A stretch of DNA of 64,000 bases. Origin: Nitratireductor arenosus (lineage in GTDB: Bacteria > Pseudomonadota > Alphaproteobacteria > Rhizobiales > Rhizobiaceae). Position 1 is the first letter of the stretch. Every line of letters starts with the position of its first letter. The notes under the pieces were generated by a model. The model saw nothing but the letters and a program-made list of their open reading frames with translations. It searched no databases and was not told where the DNA came from. Shown one piece after another: positions 59,010 through 64,000 of the stretch. The DNA is taken from NCBI RefSeq assembly GCF_009742725.1, contig NZ_WPHG01000001.1:310001-374000 (forward strand), written 5' to 3'. A program made the translations under genes and the position numbers.

Positions 59010-60614
59010 TCACGAAACCAGGGGCAGTAATTTCAACGCCAGGTGATAGTGCAGCCGCAATTTCGGTTGCAGAGCCTTCTCGCCGGTCATCTCGGTGATC
59101 TGGGAGATGCGGTAGCGCACCGTATTGTGGTGGATGTGGAGCAGTCTCGCCGTCTCGCGGTAATTGCCGTTGCAATCCAGAAAGACCCGGAAGGTCTCGA
59201 TCAGGTCGACCCTGTGCGTCTCGTCATGATCGATCAGCGTGCCCAGCCATTCGTGAACGAAGCGATGTACGTCCGGCTGCATCGCGCTTTTGGAAAACAA
59301 GCGGTAGAAGCCGGTCTCGTCATAAAGATGCACGCCGCCGGCGCTGCTTGTGTTGCGGCCATGTTCGAGCGCCTGCTCTGCCTGTTCGTAGGCGCGATAA
59401 AAATGCTCCACCGCCGTGACCTGGCTGACGCCCGCCGACCAGACCACCTCCTGCGCGCCGATCTTCATGAGCCTGGTATCGACCTGCTCCTTGAATGTCT
59501 CCGGCTGGCACAATCGCTCGTCGTCCTCCGGAATCAGAATGACGACGCGGTTGTTGTGTATGACACCGGTGATTGTCTCGCCATGTTTCGAAAAATGCAC
59601 CCGCAAGGCGTTGGAAAGCGCGCGGAAGCGATCGGTGCCAATGTCGTGAAAAGCGATCACGACACCGACATAACGCGCATGCAGGCGCTTGCCCATCGCA
59701 CTGTAGCGGGCCGCCAGCGTCGCGCGGGTCTGGCTGCCCATGCTGCGGTCGATCAGCGACAGGACGAATTCGTTCTGCCGCTCGAAGATGACGCTCTGAT
59801 CGGCCCGAATCTGCCGGACCTTCAGCGATATCAGAACTTTCGCGTAGCTCAGATGGTCCAGTTCCTCATCGGTCAGTTTGCGGTTCCTCTCCACAACGAC
59901 GAGCGTGCCGATCATGCCGTTCGCATGTTCGTAGGGTGTGAAGACGATGCTGGTACGCCGGCCTGTCCGGCGGGTGAGCGCGTTCTTGACGTCGATCGTC
60001 TCGCTGGCCCAGCCCTCCTCCTCCAAAAGCGCGAGCGCATCCTGCATGTCCGGCTCGAGATTGGTCGGCGCGCTCAGCGCCAGACCGTCCATCGGGCTGA
60101 TCACCATCACCGGATTGGCCAGCAGCGCGTTGAGGTCGCCGAGCAGATCCTGGAGCGCCGAATCCGCCAGCATCGCTTGGCTGAGGCGGCCGCCGAACAG
60201 CTCGGGCTGGACCACCTTCCCGGCCTTCGCCTCGAAGAATTTCGACATGACCGGCGTGATAATCTCGACCCATGCCACACCCTCGGGAACCACGATAATG
60301 GGAAAGTCGAGCGCATCGGCGCAGTCGATCATCTTCTGCGGCACACGCTTCATATAGCGGTTCAGCTTGAGCCCGAGTCCCGACGCGCCGTGCTCGACCA
60401 GTTCGTGAACGAACTGGTCGAGCCTGTGGCGCAATTGAAGCAGCGGATAGGTCGACGTCAGGGCCAATTCCTGGCCGCGCAGCCACCGAACGGCGTCGGG
60501 CGCGTCGAGCACCGTCGCGGTTTCGACGACGCGATCGAGCCCCTTCTTGCCGGCGAGCAACGACCCGTCCTGCATCGCGGGCAACGTCAGAACCTGCCCG
60601 ACGGTCAACGCCAT
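59010..60614 (-). CDS. PucR-family transcriptional regulator
   Basis: A 534-residue regulator. The N-terminal PucR sensor domain spans about 5-125 (TVGQVLTLPAMQDGSLLAGK, ELALTSTYPLLQLRHRLDQF), the middle is a CdaR/GGDEF-like domain, and the C-terminal PucR HTH (about 470-530) is CNGNYRETARLLHIHHNTVR. The ATG at 60612-60614 (MALTVGQVLT) is typical; upstream frame residues are discarded. It is divergent from an M20 peptidase and TRAP transporter, so it most likely controls them. PucR itself governs purine use, but the genes here suggest an amide or peptide effector. Confidence 0.88.
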   Translation of the reverse strand: MALTVGQVLTLPAMQDGSLLAGKKGLDRVVETATVLDAPDAVRWLRGQELALTSTYPLLQLRHRLDQFVHELVEHGASGLGLKLNRYMKRVPQKMIDCADALDFPIIVVPEGVAWVEIITPVMSKFFEAKAGKVVQPELFGGRLSQAMLADSALQDLLGDLNALLANPVMVISPMDGLALSAPTNLEPDMQDALALLEEEGWASETIDVKNALTRRTGRRTSIVFTPYEHANGMIGTLVVVERNRKLTDEELDHLSYAKVLISLKVRQIRADQSVIFERQNEFVLSLIDRSMGSQTRATLAARYSAMGKRLHARYVGVVIAFHDIGTDRFRALSNALRVHFSKHGETITGVIHNNRVVILIPEDDERLCQPETFKEQVDTRLMKIGAQEVVWSAGVSQVTAVEHFYRAYEQAEQALEHGRNTSSAGGVHLYDETGFYRLFSKSAMQPDVHRFVHEWLGTLIDHDETHRVDLIETFRVFLDCNGNYRETARLLHIHHNTVRYRISQITEMTGEKALQPKLRLHYHLALKLLPLVS

Positions 60615-60671
60615 TATGTCCGCTCCCTTTCGATATCCTCGCCTCGGCGGGGCCGATCTTATCGACTCAAA

Positions 60672-60690
60672 TTTGTATTTTAGATACAAA
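60672..60690. promoter_or_regulatory. AT-rich perfect dyad between pucR-like gene and M20 operon
   Basis: TTTGTAT (60672-60678) and ATACAAA (60684-60690) are exact inverted repeats separated by TTTAG. A wider pair ATCGAC (60661-60666) and GTCGAT (60701-60706) encloses it. This sits 58 bases from the regulator start and 89 bases from the peptidase start, suiting a shared operator. Confidence 0.6.
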
Positions 60691-60778
60691 AAAATTAGCA
60701 GTCGATTCATGCCCGTGGTCAATAGTTTTTCGCCCGCGAGCCGATAGGGTTCCCGTCGGTTTTAGGGAGAACGAACTG

Positions 60779-61951
60779 GTGAAGAACAACGACCTCGCGG
60801 TGGCGGAGGCGCCGTGTGATGCGCTTTCCTTTCTTCAGCAGGTCGTTGGCTGCAACACCGTTTCGCCGCCCGGCAACGAGATCGTGCTGGCCCGTATCAT
60901 CGAGGCGCGGCTGGCCGAAGCGGGCATTCCCGCCCGGATTTTCCAGCAGAACGAACACCAGGCGAACCTGGTCGCGACGCTGAAGGGCGGCGCCCCCGGG
61001 CCGCGCCTTGTCCTCAGCGGACATCTCGACACGGTGCCGATCGGCGACGCGGCCTGGAAACACGATCCCTTTTCCGCGACGGTCGAGGACGGTCGCGTCT
61101 ACGGCCGCGGTACGGCCGACATGAAAGGCGGCCTGCTGGCGCTGCTTTACGCCTTCATGCAGCAAAAGGACATCGCGCCCGACCGGTGGCGCGGCGAACT
61201 GGTCTTCGCCGCCACCTATGCAGAAGAGGTCGGCGCACTCGGCGCGGCAACCATGGTGCGCGAGCGGCAGATCCCCGAATTCGACGCAATGATCATCGCC
61301 GAGCCGACAAGCAACGGGCTGGTGATCGCGCATAAGGGCGTTCTGTGGCTGCGCGTGACCAGCTTCGGCAGGACGGCGCACGGCTCGATGCCGGCGGCCG
61401 GCACCAATGCCGTCGACAAGCTGCATCTGTTCTACGAGCGCCTGAAATCACTGGAACTCGGCGTCTCCACGACGCCGCTTCTGTCGGATCCGACCTTTGC
61501 CGTCACCACTTTCAACGGCGGCAGCAACACCAATGTCATTCCCGACCTGTGCCGGATGACGATCGACATCCGCACCGTGCCGGGACAGGACCACCGCGCC
61601 ATCGTCGCCCGCATCGAGGCGATGGCCGCCGCGCTCGCCGCGGAGGATCCCGATGCGCGTTTCGCAATCGAATCCACGCTCGACCTGCCCGGCCTGCTGA
61701 CCGACGAAACGTCCAGGATCGTCGCCGACTGTCGGTCGGTCCTGGCCGAACGGGGCGCGGACGCCGTACGCGGCGCGCAATATTTCACCGATGCCTCCGC
61801 ATTCGCCGCCCATGGCGGCGACATCGTCATCCTCGGTCCCGGCGAACCGGAACAGGCGCACCAGACCGACGAACACCTCGCCATCGACGCCTATTTCGGC
61901 GCGATCGAGATCTACCGCCGGATCATCGGGCGGTTTTTGAGCAAGCGTTAA
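60779..61951 (+). CDS. M20-family metallohydrolase (ArgE/DapE/ACY1 type)
   Basis: A 390-residue zinc hydrolase. Metal and catalytic residues are H82 in LSGHLDTVPIGD, D114 in GRGTADMKGG, the glutamate pair E149-E150 in ATYAEEVGALGA, and a late histidine in EQAHQTDEHLAID; the dimerisation domain lies between (about 185-290, GRTAHGSMPAAGTNAVDKL). It cleaves an N-acyl or amide bond. The start is GTG at 60779 with AGGGAGA upstream. It is followed by a TRAP importer after 18 bases, so it likely processes the imported N-acyl compound. Exact substrate unknown. Confidence 0.9.
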   Translation: MKNNDLAVAEAPCDALSFLQQVVGCNTVSPPGNEIVLARIIEARLAEAGIPARIFQQNEHQANLVATLKGGAPGPRLVLSGHLDTVPIGDAAWKHDPFSATVEDGRVYGRGTADMKGGLLALLYAFMQQKDIAPDRWRGELVFAATYAEEVGALGAATMVRERQIPEFDAMIIAEPTSNGLVIAHKGVLWLRVTSFGRTAHGSMPAAGTNAVDKLHLFYERLKSLELGVSTTPLLSDPTFAVTTFNGGSNTNVIPDLCRMTIDIRTVPGQDHRAIVARIEAMAAALAAEDPDARFAIESTLDLPGLLTDETSRIVADCRSVLAERGADAVRGAQYFTDASAFAAHGGDIVILGPGEPEQAHQTDEHLAIDAYFGAIEIYRRIIGRFLSKR

Positions 61952-61969
61952 CAGGAGGAAAGGGAGACC

Positions 61970-62962
61970 ATGACCTGTATTGCAAAGACCAAGGCCGCAC
62001 TCGCCGCGGCATTGCTGAGCGCCGGAACCATGCTCGGGGCCGGGATCGCCCACGCCGAAACGACTTTGAAGGTGGGGCACGTTTTCGCCGCCGACCACCC
62101 CTGGCAGATCGCGCTCGAGGGCCTGTCCAGGGACGTGGCCGCGGCAACCGACGGCGAAGTCGTCATCCAGGTCTATCCGAGTTCGCAGCTCGGCGGCGAC
62201 CGTGAAGTCGCCGAAGGGCTTCAGCTCGGTACCGTCGAGATGGGGTTGTTCGGCACCGGCGCGTTACAGGTGCTCGACAAGCGGCTGATCATCGAGGAAC
62301 TGCCCTATGCCTGGCCGACCCGCGAGAAGGCCTACGCCGCCGTCGACGGCGAGCTGGGCGAAGCGCTGGCCGAGATTCTGGCGACCAAGAACATCAATAC
62401 GCTCAGCTGGTGGGAAAGCGGCTATCGCCACATCACCAACTCGGCCCGCCCGATCGAAACGCCGGCGGACCTGAAGGGCATCAAGCTGCGCGTGCCCGAG
62501 GCCGAGCTGCGCCTCGACACCTTCCGCGAACTCGGCGCGCTGCCGACGCCGATGGCGTTTTCCGAGGTGTTCACCTCCCTGCAGCAGAACGTCGTCGACG
62601 GCCAGGAAAACCCGCTGGCGACGATCTACGCCTCGAAATTCTACGAAGTGCAGGAAAACCTGGCGCTGTCGGGCCATATCTGGGGCTCGGCGATCCTGAC
62701 GATTTCCAAGCAGGCCTGGGACAAGCTCACCGACGAGCAGAAGACCATCCTGCGCGAGAAGGCGGAAATCTGGAAGGAGAAGGAACGCGAGATGATCCGC
62801 AAGAGCGACGAGGAAGTGCTCGCCAAGCTCGAAGCCGAAGGCATGAAGGTCACGCGGCCGGACCCCGCCGCGTTCCAGGAAATGGTCCAGCCCGTTTGGG
62901 ACAAGTATGAGAGCGTCTTCGGCGAAGACCTCCTCGCAATCGTTCGTAAATACTCGAACTAA
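61970..62962 (+). CDS. TRAP transporter substrate-binding protein (DctP family)
   Basis: A 330-residue periplasmic protein with a Sec signal peptide (KTKAALAAALLSAGTMLGAG, cleavage after AHA near residue 29). The DctP fold is evident in LKVGHVFAADHPWQIALEGL, VYPSSQLGGDREVAEGLQLG, and the ligand-arginine region LKGIKLRVPEAELRLDTFRE, followed by AFSEVFTSLQQNVVDGQENP. It has a GGAGG ribosome site. Ligands of this family are mostly organic acids; the arginine supports a carboxylate, consistent with an N-acyl amino acid for the M20 enzyme. Confidence 0.93.
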   Translation: MTCIAKTKAALAAALLSAGTMLGAGIAHAETTLKVGHVFAADHPWQIALEGLSRDVAAATDGEVVIQVYPSSQLGGDREVAEGLQLGTVEMGLFGTGALQVLDKRLIIEELPYAWPTREKAYAAVDGELGEALAEILATKNINTLSWWESGYRHITNSARPIETPADLKGIKLRVPEAELRLDTFRELGALPTPMAFSEVFTSLQQNVVDGQENPLATIYASKFYEVQENLALSGHIWGSAILTISKQAWDKLTDEQKTILREKAEIWKEKEREMIRKSDEEVLAKLEAEGMKVTRPDPAAFQEMVQPVWDKYESVFGEDLLAIVRKYSN

Positions 62963-63016
62963 GTGAGCACGCCGACGGGCCGGTCCTGCTTACGGGGTCG
63001 GCCCACGGTGTCGCGG

Positions 63017-63526
63017 ATGGGATTGGCGATGGGTCAGCCTTTGAATGCTCTCAAGCAAGTCGTCCTCAAGCTCGTGCATTGGCTGCTGATGCTGATGCTG
63101 CTGACGATGACCGGCGTGATGTTCGCCCAGGTCATCTGGCGCTACCTTCTGCAGTCGCCGCTGGTCTGGTCCGAGGAACTCGCACTGCTGTTGATGGTCT
63201 GGATGACGTTCCTAGGCTCGGCGCTGATGCTGGAGCGCAAGGAGCATGTCGCAATCGACTTGTTCGTTGAATGGCTGCCGCCGGCCCTGAACCGCCTGGC
63301 GGAGGTCGCGGGCGCACTCGTGATGCTCGCGTTCAATTGCGCCCTGACCTACGGCGCGTTCGTGATCGCCGAGACCGCGCGCGAATCGATCATGCCCGGC
63401 CTGAAGATTTCCGGCGCCTGGCAATATATCGGCGTTCTGATCGGCGGCGGGCTGCTGGTTCTGGTTTCCATCGAGGCCCTGGTACGGGCGGTGCGCGGCA
63501 CCCAAGCGCGGGAGAAGCAGTCATGA
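63017..63526 (+). CDS. TRAP transporter small permease (DctQ-like)
   Basis: A 169-residue four-helix membrane protein. Typical features are VMFAQVIWRYLLQSPLVWSE, then ELALLLMVWMTFLGSALMLE, RKEHVAIDLFVEWLPPALNR, and a last helix ending at VRAVRGTQ. The start is uncertain: GTG 62963, ATG 63017 and ATG 63029 share the frame and no strong ribosome site distinguishes them; 63017 is used. Its stop overlaps the large permease start by ATGA. Confidence 0.88.
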   Translation: MGLAMGQPLNALKQVVLKLVHWLLMLMLLTMTGVMFAQVIWRYLLQSPLVWSEELALLLMVWMTFLGSALMLERKEHVAIDLFVEWLPPALNRLAEVAGALVMLAFNCALTYGAFVIAETARESIMPGLKISGAWQYIGVLIGGGLLVLVSIEALVRAVRGTQAREKQS

Positions 63527-64000
63527 GCATCGTCCTGTTCATCCTTCTGCTGGGACTGATCGTCATCAACGTCCCGATCGCGTTTGCGATCGGCTTTGCC
63601 TGCCTGACCTATGTCCTGTTCAAGGACATCAACATCGCCCTGGTCGCGCAACGCTCGGCGACCGGAATCTACTCCTATCCATTCCTGGCGCTCCCCATGT
63701 TCGTCTTCGCCGGTGTGCTGATGGAGCATGGCGGCATCACTCAGCGCATGATGCGACTCGCCAACGCCGTCATCGGACATATTTCGGGCGGGCTCGCGGC
63801 GGTCACGGTCGCCGGCAGCGCGCTGTTCGGCGCCCTCTCCGGCTCGGCGATCGGCGACACAGCCGCGATCGGCTCGATCATGATCCCAGCCATGAAGGCC
63901 AAGCGCTACGCGGCCGGATTCGCCGCCGCGCTTCAGGGCTGCAGCGGCGTGCTCGCCTCGCTCATTCCGCCAAGCCTGACTATGGTCATTCTCGGCGCGA
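63523..64000 (+). CDS. TRAP transporter large permease (DctM-like), N-terminal part
   Basis: The 159 visible codons begin at ATG 63523 and are cut by the right edge. They encode DctM-type segments: VLFILLLGLIVINVPIAFAI, YSYPFLALPMFVFAGVLMEH, GGITQRMMRLANAVIGHISG, and GSALFGALSGSAIGDTAAIG, with the conserved ALSGSAIGDTAAIGSIM substrate loop. It is the ion-coupled channel that completes the SBP-small-large TRAP set. The remaining part should lie beyond the window. Confidence 0.92.
   Translation, partial: MSIVLFILLLGLIVINVPIAFAIGFACLTYVLFKDINIALVAQRSATGIYSYPFLALPMFVFAGVLMEHGGITQRMMRLANAVIGHISGGLAAVTVAGSALFGALSGSAIGDTAAIGSIMIPAMKAKRYAAGFAAALQGCSGVLASLIPPSLTMVILGA

Noticed and set aside
59043-60683. 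546-codon frame opposite the PucR regulator
   Set aside because: Shadow of a gene with a clear PucR sensor and HTH domain.

Overview
The window is a dense, GC-rich stretch of an alphaproteobacterial chromosome or large replicon. Rhizobial-type catabolic modules point to the order Hyphomicrobiales; I cannot name the genus. Almost every base belongs to intact metabolic genes in divergent operons, each with its own regulator. I see no insertion sequence, prophage, CRISPR array, tRNA or rRNA. Reading frames are long and intact, and most long frames opposite these genes are GC-driven shadows.

Region 1 (1-10164) is a purine-to-glyoxylate pathway. It holds a truncated urate hydroxylase (puuD), a LysR regulator, a leftward set (uraH, xdhA, xdhB, xdhC) and a rightward set (puuE fused to OHCU decarboxylase, ureidoglycine aminohydrolase, allA and a cytidine-deaminase-fold protein). 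Only allantoate amidohydrolase is missing from the route hypoxanthine/xanthine -> urate -> allantoin -> glyoxylate + urea. A shared ACTTTCAAA element lies in both control regions.

Region 2 (10180-18959) has a secreted SnoaL-like protein, a CocE/NonD hydrolase, a Dpp/Opp-type ABC importer whose two ATPases are fused, and a phosphodiesterase-like enzyme. Region 3 (18963-27852) is a carnitine/gamma-butyrobetaine catabolic operon under a GlxA/CdhR-type AraC regulator: dehydrocarnitine cleavage enzyme, carnitine dehydrogenase, acyl-CoA dehydrogenase, a DUF2161 nuclease-fold protein, ADP-forming acyl-CoA ligase, carnitinyl-CoA dehydratase and an alpha/beta hydrolase. A GNAT gene follows.

Region 4 (28438-32159) holds the last steps of the beta-ketoadipate pathway (CoA-transferase subunits and thiolase) and a divergent IclR regulator with a clear operator. 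Region 5 (32182-49438) is sugar metabolism: a GH31 glycosidase, a complete sugar ABC importer, GntR regulator, uxuB and uxuA, then an AlkC-like DNA glycosylase, xylA, an NTF2-like protein, xylB, a TTC38-like protein and a LysE exporter.

Region 6 (49439-58200) has a strong small-RNA candidate, a phosphoribosyltransferase, ctaB, a c-type cytochrome, a 26-codon membrane micro-ORF, a DUF2189 protein and an alternative cytochrome c oxidase operon with two subunit III genes (coxMNOP-like plus subunit IV). Region 7 (58238-64000) has a 2'-5' RNA ligase-like protein, a PucR regulator, an M20 peptidase and a TRAP transporter cut by the right edge.

Overall this is a nutritionally versatile soil, plant- or animal-associated heterotroph. 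The clearest unexplained elements are the unannotated sRNA, the nuclease-fold gene inside the carnitine operon, the microproteins and several well-formed operators.
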